From positions 682,001 to 746,000 of the forward strand of contig CAUJRU010000138.1 in the NCBI GenBank assembly GCA_963277665.1: DNA of 64,000 nt, in the 5' to 3' direction. Every line of letters starts with the position of its first letter. The first letter of the stretch is position 1. Below the pieces are notes generated by a model. It was not told the origin of the DNA and searched no databases. It worked only from the letters and a program-made list of their open reading frames with translations. This DNA comes from Viscum album (taxonomy: Eukaryota; Streptophyta; Magnoliopsida; Santalales; Viscaceae). Positions 13,656 through 24,299 of the stretch are shown here, piece by piece. A program made the translations under genes and the position numbers.

Positions 13656-16330
13656 TGTAACCTGGGATTTTAAACCATTTGTAATGATCCTTCTGGGAAA
13701 ACCATTTAGATCGAAACCTATGATGACCTGCAATAGACCCATGGGGAATCTGTGTTCCACTCTTGGTGATGAAAACCCTCGAGGGACAGAAGCATAATCA
13801 CTGGGTAGGGTTTAACCATCAATAATATGAACATAACTTACAAACAATGCCATAACATAGTGAATATAATAATAAATTTAAACAAACACATTTCTAATAG
13901 AAACAATATATTATATGACTGAAAAATTTTCAAACTAAAACTGTATGGATAATGAACAAATGGTCAAAATAGATGAAACGTAACTCAATCCAATGTGTTA
14001 CATGAATCCTATGGAAAGATCACTATCTCCTTGTGAATCTCGATTCGTAGCCATAGTCCTAACAAACCATCTGCATCACAAGAATGGTGACATTCGAAGA
14101 AACGTGTATTTCAAGAGAGATAAGAAACCGGAAAAATACATGAAGTCTACATAACAACCTATGTGAGTGAGTTGGGTTTGATCTGATGTTTATTAGGATA
14201 ATACTATGCGTCCAATTCATTCTTGTTATAAATTAGACCAATCCTTCTAGTTTTAAAATATTATATAAAAATAGGTTTTCAATTCCTATTTAATTATATA
14301 GAAATTAAAAAATACAGAAAATTCACATTATCAATATACAAAACATATAAAACAAGTTATAAATATGTTTCCCAAAAATAATTCATATAAAAAACCAATT
14401 TGCCTATCTTGAAACCATTAATATTTATAATCAAAACCATCACATGTTTTGAAACATATCAAAGGAATTATTATTAAATACTATAAAATTGATAAAAAAA
14501 TCTACCTTTTGCATTTTAAATATTTAGAAAAACCAACTCTAAATTAAGTAAATATAAAGGATAAACTATAATGATTACTGACTATAAAAATCCATAAATA
14601 ATTCTAATAAATAGATTGAAAATTACTTGTCCTATTCATTACTAAATCAAAAGGCGATAAATGCAGCAATGAAAGTTCATCTAACAAAAAGCATCATATA
14701 TTCCAATAGATAATGAAATTCATAACGTATGATATATATCATGAGATAACAAATTAGGTAATAATGGAACCAGTACAAGGCATGAAAATGCGGATCTACT
14801 TTCGAATGGATAATGATCTCACATCTCGTCAACCAATTCACAATTACCTAGTCTCATCAATTACCCTCTTAATATATTGGAATATATTAATCTTTGAATA
14901 ACTAGCCACTCTGTAATGTCATCATTCCTATAAATTCCTCATGACCTCTAAATTATTATACTTGGGTTACTAATTGAATTATTAAATGATTTGTCTCCCT
15001 TCTAAAAAAATAAATCCATTGATAATAAAAACCCCAAATGGAAAGATTATAATCCCATCCTTCACACACCATACATTTGCCTTAAAAAACAGAACATAAA
15101 GACCATATGAATAAAATTACAAGAATACATCACATTTATGTACATACACGAAATTATTAAGTATAAGGGGGATCAAAAACCAAAGAATCAAAAATAAATT
15201 AGGCACCACATCACAAGGTACAAAAAGGTCCTTTTACTTTTCTCTTATTGTTTATACATTTATTAATCAATTTTAAAATTATTCAGAATACAAACACAAA
15301 TAAAATGGAAATAATAACCAATATAAAAACATGGTCTAAATGAATACCCAATTTAATTCATAAAACAACATCACCCTTTAAAACAACAAAACTCTTTATA
15401 ATTATTACGTAAACCCACAGTGAAAATCAACTCTGGATAAAAACTCAATGAACATGTGTATTTATTATATAAAACCATCCATGAAATTTAATCAAACATG
15501 TAGAATGCATAAATACCAATTTAAATCAAATTGCGATTTAAAAAATAATCTACATCCTCTAGACCATATGAAAAACATGTAATGTAAATGAAAACATTGA
15601 TCAAAACCTAGAGGACCAGCATGAATATTACCTAGGTTAAAAATGATTTTAGAGTTCCATGAATCCATAGAACTCTTAAATAAAATAAAATAAAATTTTA
15701 ACTCTTATAAAATGTGGTGGAATCTTACCACATTTGAAGAAAACCCCCAATTTAGGTCTCAAATCATAAATCACTGCCCCTAGAATGAAAACCCCAAATT
15801 TTTTAATAACCCTTTACAAGGAAATTTTGGGAACCATGCAATCTATGGAACGTGGATAAGATTAAAATTTTTAAAAATCAAAGAGGATTTAAAAGGAAAC
15901 CCTAACCATCAATTTTGTTGAATAATCACTAAGAAATCACTTCCATGTCAACTTGGAACAGTATGAGAGTTGGAGAGAACGCTATATAAGGAACCCAGAT
16001 TAAGAGATAAAAATAGAGAAACCCAAAGAGGTATCCCCATTTAAATAGAATTATAATGGAAAAAATTACCCTATTTGGGTAGGTTTCACTGTTTACCTAA
16101 ACGGTTTAAAAAAATATATTGTAATATTGATGATCACCTTGGTTAAAAAGTTAAACTAATGGACACTTAGATTATATAGTTAGTTTAAGTGTGAACCTTA
16201 ACCAAGTGACTATGAAAATGTTCAAAAAGCTTCACATTCTCAATCCATAATTTCTCTGATTCATGGGGATAAACAATACATAAAATAACCACACATTAAT
16301 GTGACACTAGTGTATCACATTCGACATCCA
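13656..16330 (-). repeat. 5' LTR of the minus-strand Ty3/gypsy-like element
   Basis: This is the right copy of the direct repeat described at 8,002-10,645, about 2.68 kb against 2.64 kb. On the minus strand it starts TGGATGTCG and carries a TATA-like ATTTAAATGG at about 16,036-16,047, followed by a pyrimidine-rich stretch with TTCTC and CTCTCC blocks, as expected downstream of an LTR promoter. A second TATATAG-type sequence lies about 60 bp further on. The two LTRs have diverged a great deal; conserved blocks are short and separated by indels, so the insertion is old. Confidence 0.65.
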
Positions 16331-18799
16331 AAAACACAATTTTTTTCAAAAAAAACATGTAATTCATAGTTTATCACAAATTTAAACCTATTTTTGATGA
16401 ATTATTATTATTTTTGGATTTTTTATGTTTTCTAGTTGAAATTTTTTAAATTTAAATATCCTATAATTTTTCAATAACATCTCTCTTTAATATCTCGCAA
16501 TTCTCTTTCAGTCAGGATATTTTTGGTTTAAACAGTATTGTTATTCCCTGGATAAAGATAGTTTTGGTTGTATAGATACTACTAGAATTGTTTGTGAGGT
16601 CTATCTATAGATAGAATTTATGGTTTATGTCATGTATTTATGGTTTAAATTACATTATAAACCTTACCCACACCCTTAAAAACATTAATTCAGTAATAAT
16701 GTAAAGGAGGGGTATTGAACATGCTTTTACATCATAAAAAGGTTTTTTACATCGTAAGATTGGTTTTATGAAGTTTTTAAACTTGGGTTGGTTATTGATA
16801 TGTAAATAATTTATTTATGTTCTAATACAGACACACTTATTCTAAATAAAATTGTTGTGGTACTTTGTAATAAAAAAGATCCCCTATCTCTTCTACAGAT
16901 CCATATAATGGAGAAAAATGGGAATCCTCTTTGATCTATACACTCATTACCATTGGATTGTTCGTTTATGACATGCGGTTGATTAATCCACAATCTTCAA
17001 TTAATGGAAATAATGAGGAGTTTGTATTTACCTTGGATGATTATAATTTTGGGTGTCTACACTACTGAGGTAGGGGGTCTGAAGCACATCCCTATTATCT
17101 ATTACAAATATCACTGTATGTGAAATATTTGTAATCGTACCAGAATACCGTTTGAACAACACTAATAATTTAGTAATCACATATTTTATTACAAACCTAT
17201 TCTTAGAACATCCATTGGATCACATCGGATCCATTGTTGTTATGATCGATACTTATGGCCACCTTATAGTTTTACGGTTATTGACCGTGTTAAAACATTG
17301 TTAGAATAGACATATAGCCTTGGGTTATTTGGAGAACATGGTTTATTATAGTTTTAAAAATATTAATAGGTATAGAACAGTTTTTATTAATTTTGAGAAC
17401 TAGAATCACCTTGTGTAAATTGGATAATTAAGGGGTAATGGACATAAAATTTTTATTTAATGGGTTATGAATATTATGGAATGATAATTAATATTAAATA
17501 TAAAGAATAAATGAAACCTGATTAAATATAGTTATATTGATAATTGAGATCCTAATTTTTTAATTATAATGGGCTAGATAGATGTTGATTTTTATAAATT
17601 ACCTTTTTGTACAATGATGACATGTTCGTAGGGATTTCACATAGTAATGTTGAAATGATTATATATATTGTGCTTGTCCCCAATAATGATAATATGATTA
17701 TATTTATGTATTTTAAGGGTTTTACTAAAATAGACATATATATATTGGCCTTGTGCCAAGTTATTCTAAAATTATTATATATAGGGATTGCACTCGATTA
17801 TACAGAATATCATATATATAGGGTGTGTAGATTGTAGATCTAAAATTATTTTTAAAATAGATTCTATTCGGTTATTCTGAAATGGTTATATATATCTCTT
17901 TCTCCCATTTAGGTTCATATAAAGATTTAATGTGTTCTTCTCATTTATCATATATTGGTTCACTTGTCTTATTTTATGAACTGTATCATTTGAGGGTTAT
18001 GGATATGGATGGAATAGTTTCACGGCATTTTTAGAGTTGCAACGAGCCTCATCACGGTTAGTGAGGAATCTTCAAGTCCATCAAAGAGACCTGCGATAAA
18101 ATCCCAATAGAGACATGTTTTCATGTTATTGTAGCTGTTACAATAACAAGAGTTGTAGTAGGTATGGAAGAATTAGTAACTATAAACATGATTGGTCCTC
18201 GTGTCCTTTACGTCATTCGGGCCACCCATGGTCTTTGGGACACATCAAGGCCTTCAGGCCACATTAAATGATGTTTCAACTAGGAATATTTCATAGGATC
18301 CATGCTCCAGATGATGACTTGGATCACCCACATTTATAAGGGAAAAGCTAACAAGAATTGGACGAATGAGAGGGTATGAAATTTCCATCGATACTGGGTC
18401 TCTGAAACTCTACATAAGATAGCTAACTGACCAGCCTTGATAAGTTGGAGAGCTTAAATCATGATATATACAGGTGAGGGATGTTCCATGTAGTCTATTT
18501 GGGATGTATTCCTTTAAGAACTTCATGTCATGTAATGTGTCCCTAAGACTACAGGTTATTTAAGGGTTCCACTTAAACCCTTAAAATGATAATTATCAAA
18601 ATAAAATAGAAAATAAAGGCCATCATGCCATTTATGTGACTTTTTAGAGTTATGAAACATAATTTTGAAGCAATTTTAGATAACCCTATGTGTTAACTCG
18701 GATCTTGAGGGTTAGTATATTTATTTTACAATAATATTGACTTATTAAATTAATACTATATATATCATATTTTTTCATTCTCTATATTCCTTGTATATG
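16331..18799. other. unassigned AT-rich DNA, probably including the left part of the next LTR
   Basis: No coding motif is recognised. The right part must contain the U3/R portion of the plus-strand LTR whose end is clear at 19,334, but no 5' boundary can be fixed because no second copy of this LTR is visible in the window. Open frames here, such as 17,607-17,837, are AT-rich, show no domain and are most likely chance. Confidence 0.5.
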
Positions 18800-19334
18800 G
18801 GTTTTTATTCATCATGATATCGTCCTACTATGTTGTACTCACACTCTTGATGGGGTCCCATTTGGTTCCCGAACAAATTTCATGGATGCAGGTTGGGATA
18901 AGGGCATGGGAACCTATTGTTGATTAAGATAGCTAGTTTGGGTGGCTCCGGGAGATATGAAAAACCTAAGGTTCAAGACCAAGTTCAATGGTTTCTTTTG
19001 TGGAGTCTGGTAGCCTTTTATTTTTATTACTTTTGGAAAATATTTAGTTATGGTTATTAGCTAAAAATATAAGTTTCATTATTATTTATAATAATTGATT
19101 CATCTCCTCATTTCTTATTGTTATGTATTGATCATTTATATTTTTTCTACTCTATTATATAACTCTGATTATTATTTATGTTGTTTATTTACTCTATATC
19201 ACAGGGTATATAATCCCAAGTATATTCCTTAACCCTATGGTGATTTATGGAATCCTTTGGTGTATGGGGAGGCCTGTTTGTTGTCACATAGCCAATCCAT
19301 CATAGTCCCATGAGGGAGTATCAATCTTCTGACA
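18800..19334 (+). repeat. 3' portion of a 5' LTR, Ty3/gypsy Tekay/Del-like, plus strand
   Basis: The landmarks run in the order remembered for plant Del/Tekay LTRs: a gtactcac block (18,835), gatgcaggttggga (18,890), ggtggctccgggag (18,941), a T-rich stretch, tcacagggtatataatccc (19,200), then ggggaggcctgttt (19,267), and finally an ACA terminus at 19,334. The end is fixed by the primer-binding site that follows eight bases later. No matching 3' LTR is visible downstream, so the element has been truncated or split by later events. Lineage assignment is from memory of consensus sequences. Confidence 0.6.
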
Positions 19335-19342
19335 TTATGATG

Positions 19343-19354
19343 TTGTATCAGAGA
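19343..19354 (+). other. primer-binding site, initiator tRNA-Met type
   Basis: TTGTATCAGAGA matches the plant retroelement site TGGTATCAGAGC at 10 of 12 positions and lies eight bases after an LTR-like ACA end. A gag remnant follows about 0.75 kb downstream on the same strand. Confidence 0.65.
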
Positions 19355-20099
19355 ATCATTTTTTCTTTCTTATTGCTTTATTATTTTGGAATGGTTGAAA
19401 AGATATTGGGACGGGTTTGGTTTTGTAAAATTGATCATGCATTGGAGTAAATAACCCAAATGTGGGGTGAAAACCATGTTTCCAATGATTTTATTTCTGT
19501 TCATATTTCTCACAAGTAGTGGTTGATATAATATCATCTTATGAAATTAAATTTTTGTGTTATATTAATATTAATTTGTAATTTTTACAAGTGGGTTGGT
19601 ATAACATTAGGTGACATTACATAAATGATGATCAGAAAGTAGGGATACATTTTGACATGAATTTATCTTGATGAAGACCGATTTATTTTATGTGATATAT
19701 ATAACTCAATAAACCTTGAGATAAAACACATTGTAATTACAAATGTACATGCTATAAGAAATAGTTCTACCATGCTAGTCCATTTGTTAGTACATGAAAA
19801 TAGGAGCCTCAAGACAATGATTCACCAATTTCTTTCACCAAGTGAGGATAACCTTTTTGCGTAACATACATTCTTAGTTGTCTATTAAAAAATTGTATAT
19901 AAAAATCCTCCACATTTTTTTAAAATTTATCATAAGGAGATTTTAAATAAGAAAACACTTATTGAATTCAACCTAGAACATACTATAGATATATATAATC
20001 TAGTAAATGATCATATTTTCAATAAATTCCTTGGGGTCATGTGATCCATGAAAATATATATTTTTCACACAATCCCTACAATTTCTAATCTGATGATAG

Positions 20100-20500
20100 T
20101 TTTGTAGCTACATCATCCACCTCTATTTATTGTGATGGGAGGTAACTATGATGTTGAGTCTTGGATTTATTTTATCCAAACGTTCTTCAATACACTCAAG
20201 TATCCCTTAGATAAGAGGATGAATCATACTATAGATATTCTCCAATGTCCTTCCTAGAGTTATTGTGATATCCTAGAGAAGGATGTTGGAGATAGGAGTT
20301 ATCATATAAGGGTTTTGAGGTGAATTTTTTATCCATTTATATCCAGATATGATATGGGATGTGAAGGCTCAAGATTTCATACATTTTAAATAAGAGGGAA
20401 TGAAATTGGAAAACAATTATATTCATTTTACCAACCAGTAGTTCTTTTATCTAACCATTGAAGTTGATGAGGTTCCCAGGGTAAGACATTTCTATAATGG
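20100..20500 (+). pseudogene. Ty3/gypsy gag (capsid) remnant
   Basis: The conceptual translation carries the order of a plant gypsy capsid domain. A Gly-Gly-Asn-Tyr-Asp segment is followed by VESWIYFIQTFFNTLKYPLD, corresponding to the usual 'GG.DP..AE.W......IF..L.CP', then a stretch for '.HTIDIL'. After a frame change comes YPDMIWDVKAQDFIHFK, matching '(Y/F)FP...R..K..EF..LKQG', then EGMKLE and a Y..HF segment for 'M+V.EY...F'. Stops and at least one frameshift interrupt it. It follows the primer-binding site on the same strand at normal spacing. No protease or reverse transcriptase of this element is seen downstream; by about 21.5 kb an oppositely oriented element occupies the sequence. The function would have been capsid formation; it is dead here. 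Confidence 0.6.
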
Positions 20501-21570
20501 GCATCACAACAAAATAGGGTCATAGGTGGATGTTTTTCTCTTGAATATATTTATGTACTTGATGAATCATTGTCTCATAATGTAATGAAATATGAGAGAG
20601 CCCCTGAGTGTTGGTTATGTTGTTTCAGTAGTGTGATCTATGAACTCGTCTTCTTGACGAAATTAATGAGTCTATGACATGAAAAAATATATTATATTCA
20701 ACACATATATTACATTATCGCGGTGGACTTAACCATTTATAAAATGTTAATTTTCGTGTCAGAAAACTAATTAAATCACAAAATGAATAATTATTTTATC
20801 CATATATTAATACAGTGATAAATTTTTAGAATCGCTATGGAGTTTTATATCCTCTGGTGATTATTTCAATTATTAAAGTCATTTCAGATGAATTCATCCA
20901 TGAAACAAAAAAATCAACATGGAATGAAAGAATATATTGTATGAATAAAAAAATCACTATTTCCAAATAAAATTTCCAAATAACTCTCAAATATATTTTA
21001 CTAATGATTTCTTCTATTGGTTTTTTGGGAAATTTTAATAAATAATAAATATAATAAACAACATTAGCCATAACTATTTCTCAAAAAACTCAACCTTTTT
21101 TAACAAATTAAAATAATATTACCCATTGTTCTATAATTTCAAAAATTAATAAATAATCATTAAATTCATTCCCATGTGATCCATTCTCTATGTGATAAAC
21201 AATATATGATTGAAAATATCATCATGAATAGTTACCATGAGATATTAAAAAACCTCAACCATCAAATAAAGCCACATAAACCTCTCCCCTTGAATGAAAA
21301 TCCTTGAAATATCCCCAATTTCATATAATTAATAAAACAACATCGCCTTTCACAACACATTCATATATTCTACAAACCTAATGGAACCATTGGATACTTC
21401 TCCCCCTTTTTAAATGAACCCAAAAAACACTTTTCTAGAATAATAAAAAAATTAGTTAGGAACCAAATCATTTGACATAAAATATTATTCATACCTTAAT
21501 CTATAGAGTGATATATCATGGAGATAGAGAGGAACATAAAAAATACATCAATATAGATGGATTTAGTTCG
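20501..21570. other. AT-rich junction interval between opposed retroelements
   Basis: Between the plus-strand gag and the minus-strand integrase C-terminus no coding motif is recognised. Part of it should be the 3' LTR of the minus-strand element, but no second copy could be found in the window to set its limits. The open frame at 20,835-21,071 on the minus strand is hydrophobic and AT-driven, with no recognisable domain. Confidence 0.4.
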
Positions 21571-22545
21571 TCACCAAGATAAAAATAATTTCATTATAAA
21601 ATCCATCTTGGATTTTTCCTTGGTCAAAATATCAATGATTTTTTTTGGAATAGACACATACTCAATCAAAACTATCATTTGTTGTCCCATAATGTGGAAT
21701 AATATATGGTAAAAATTTATAGCACTCAAGTTGTAATGCATGATAGGAATAGTATATTCCAATTTAATTCTGATTTCATCAATCTAATTCATCAATTATA
21801 ATAATTTGTATATTTTTTGTAGTATAATTGATAGAGTCTTATTTAATTCCACTATTTGTATATTTTTTACAACATGATAGCGAGATGAGTGATTAGACTT
21901 GATTTTTTACTCATGTTTCAACTTCTTCAACTTCTTAGAATAGAAGTCTGAGTCATTGTATATTAATATTATGTGAGGGACTCAAACAAGGTGATGATTT
22001 GTGGCCTTATGAAGTCAATGAAATTTTCTATCATGGATTATTTTATGGGTATTTACTCAACCCAATTGGAAAATAAGTTAGATGAATAAAGTTTATACTT
22101 TCTCTTATTAGCTATGGATGGGGAATATGGCCCCATAACATCCACTACCCAAAATAGAAAATGGAAAAGAATATTTCATTGATTGTAGAAAATTTGGCAG
22201 TTGATGGGTCAAGATGGATTAGATCTCACATAAATATAATTTCTTCCTAAATTTCAAAAAACATGTATCGTGGATTTTTAGAAATAACCTAGTGTCATGA
22301 TTTTGTGGGTGATCTTACTCCCAGACTAATGGAAAATGTATGAGCTTGTATGGACTTATTCCATTATGCTGAGAATAACGCCTCCTACTATACATTTGAG
22401 GAGGATTCCATAAAATTCACTCTTTTAGAGGACCCAATATCCATTCAGAACAATCTGTAGGGTACATATTTTGGCATGACACTGAATATATTCATATCCA
22501 TCTAGATCTTTTAGGATAGTACCATTTTGGAAATAAGTGATTATA
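21571..22545 (-). pseudogene. Ty3/gypsy integrase remnant (TAT-like lineage)
   Basis: Read right to left, a segment like YFQNGTILKRS (about 22,540) matches the 'Y+...G.LYKRS' start of the integrase N-terminal region. It is followed by CFLKFRKKLYLC at 22,190-22,260, corresponding to the 'C..YVRKC..CQ' half of the HHCC zinc finger, and a segment for 'D.IH.PP..LH'. The catalytic core follows with WVVDVMGPYSPSIANKRKY and FSNWVE at 22,020-22,170, matching 'WG.DVIGPI.P.ASNGH.FILVAIDYFTKWVE' including the first catalytic Asp. The 63-codon open frame at 21,571-21,762 matches the 'ATPF.LVYG.EAVLPIEVEIPS' block of the core's C-terminal side (FHIMGQQMIVLIEYVSIP). Stops and frameshifts make it inactive. 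Confidence 0.75.
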
Positions 22546-23030
22546 GGATCCATCCACTCCAGGGTGGAAATAAGTTCATAATTCTTTGGGGCAATGATGA
22601 ACTGATTGATTTATTCTACATCACATATCATAACCAATGGGACCATTAAAATATGTGTGATATAGATGATTATGTCATACTAGTTTGGGTAAGTCACAAA
22701 GATGGATTCATCAGCCAATGTGTAGGAATGATAATTCTATGATTCGAGAACATGATGAAACATGGGCTCTAAAGGGAACACTTCCATTAGTCCCCTGATG
22801 TATCAAGTGATGGGGTTTACTATTTTTAATACATGTTAAATCATTTATCTACTTTATCTATATTTTTTAATCCCCATTAACATTCAGGTAGTCTACATGC
22901 TTTGTAGGGATATTTTCAATCCAATGATATGGGATTGGCATTTTACCTCATTATTTTTCCAGCCTTCATATATTGAGAAAGAGTAGGAAAAAAATGTTTT
23001 GTCTCAGGAGACAAATTTAATACCTAATAA
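22546..23030 (-). pseudogene. probable second (archaeal-type) RNase H or linker interval of the TAT-like element
   Basis: TAT-like plant elements often carry an additional RNase H between the first RNase H and integrase. The roughly 0.5 kb here lies at that place and reads on the minus strand as part of the same decayed body. However, I cannot identify its 'YFDGA' or 'TNN.AEYEA' motifs with certainty. The interval is also shorter than a complete additional domain, so deletion is likely. The call rests on position. Confidence 0.3.
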
Positions 23031-23660
23031 AACCTTATTTGATTGTCATGTCTTCAATCCTATTATATTAGACTTCATGAGGTGGCATAAAAATAATTTA
23101 TCATGTTCGGGGACTTCCATGAGTGTAGAAGACCTACCAATCGAGAATCTCGGTGTCCACTGGTGTATTCTCCATGGTAGGATGTACAATGGGGATGTTG
23201 GAAAATGCCATACCTTTCAATTATTTATGTTATATTAATTGAATATAGATTTATTGGAGAGTGATATGAAATATAGATAAGCACTTAGTCAACATATAAT
23301 GAATAATGATGTACTTTAGAGGATTAAAATGAGAAACTAGATAGAATTTATAGTGCTACATGTAATGTATAAGCATTATCACTGTGAATATGAGATAAAG
23401 GTAGTTGTTATCAATGTAACAATACCAATTCTCAAAACAGATAATTAATTAACATAGTATCCATTCTCATGTACTATCATTTTATAGTTGAGATAGTGCC
23501 GATTGTTCTCTCTCCCTATATCATTTTTTTGTGCGATAAGGGCTCTCGCTGAGCATTACATGGTGTCCACATGTAAAATGAGTGGACTCCCTTACATCAA
23601 GGGAATCAGAACTAGTGAGTACACTAAATATTTCTTGAAACATTCATATAATTATTTTAA
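23031..23660 (-). pseudogene. Ty3/gypsy RNase H remnant
   Basis: On the minus strand, a segment equivalent to 'Y+..PPVLVPP..G.PL.LY+' is seen as IFSVLTSSDSLDV...EFTHF (23,560-23,640). It is followed by LSESPYRTKK for '.L.Q......' and REREQSALSQL (about 23,500) for 'G+E.AIYYLSK'. A Y.VN..SVLRI block then stands for the 'Y...EK..LALVWA' helix. Frames change at least twice and stops are frequent. The open frame on the opposite strand at 22,999-23,238 is antisense to this remnant. The domain lies immediately after the reverse transcriptase, as expected for gypsy pol. Confidence 0.6.
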
Positions 23661-23689
23661 TTCTTTGTCCATTTGATAGGTGGTTCCCT

Positions 23690-24290
23690 TCGTCATTATC
23701 CTAGTGAATTAGAGATATTTTCTGGCTATGTTGGCATGAAATTATGAATTTAGCTGACATTACCATAGAGCCTCCTCAATTATTTGAGAATTTTGGTGTT
23801 AAAAATTCTAAGATAGAAATAGTATTATCTGGGTAGACCTCGATTCCATAGAACAATACCAAAAATACATGGAACATCCATGATGTTTCCCCAAAGGTGT
23901 ATTTCTGTAGATTCATCTTCAAACAATGATGTCACAACCTGTCGAAGAGTTCTTGGAGATCTATGATGTGATCACATCACTATCAGAATTTGAACACTAG
24001 GTCATTAAAAAAAAATTTCTTGTATTACCAATAATATCAAAAATTTATGATTCATGGTGAATTGAGAAGTCATTCCAATTTTTTTTATGCCAAAGGGAAT
24101 AACCTAAGAGAAAATGATCCTCTGAGGTGATCTAAAGGTAGCGAATTCTTCATCTTCTTGTAACATCTTTTTATAATTAGACCCTAAATACCCATCCATG
24201 ATGGAAAATGCTTAATAGAAAAAAATTCATCGATCAAGAGTTTTGTGATCTAAAATGGAATGTTGCCACACTTGAATTTATTCTAATAAA
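23690..24290 (-). pseudogene. Ty3/gypsy reverse transcriptase remnant (TAT-like)
   Basis: Read from right to left, a decayed 'DLN+..PKD.FPLP.ID.L+D' segment (NKFKCGNIPF, ITKLLIDEFF at 24,215-24,275) leads into SWMDGYLGSNYKKMLQEDEE, the plant gypsy 'FMDGYSGYNQI.M...DEEKTAF' block (about 24,130-24,205). Next comes VIPFGIKKIGMTSQ, which is 'VMPFGLKNAGATYQR' (about 24,060-24,100). The catalytic YVDD position falls in an A-rich run near 24,010 and cannot be read. Then LRQVVTSLFEDESTEIHLWG matches 'LR..F.RLR...L+LNP.KC.FGV.SGK'. A tail LRRLYGNVS, IHNFMPT equals 'LGRL.YI.RFI' (about 23,720). This is the firmest protein identification in the element. Confidence 0.8.
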
Positions 24291-24299
24291 TTTTATATA

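Noticed and set aside
22999..23238. 79-codon plus-strand open frame
   Set aside because: Lies antisense to the decayed RNase H of the minus-strand gypsy element and has no domain of its own.
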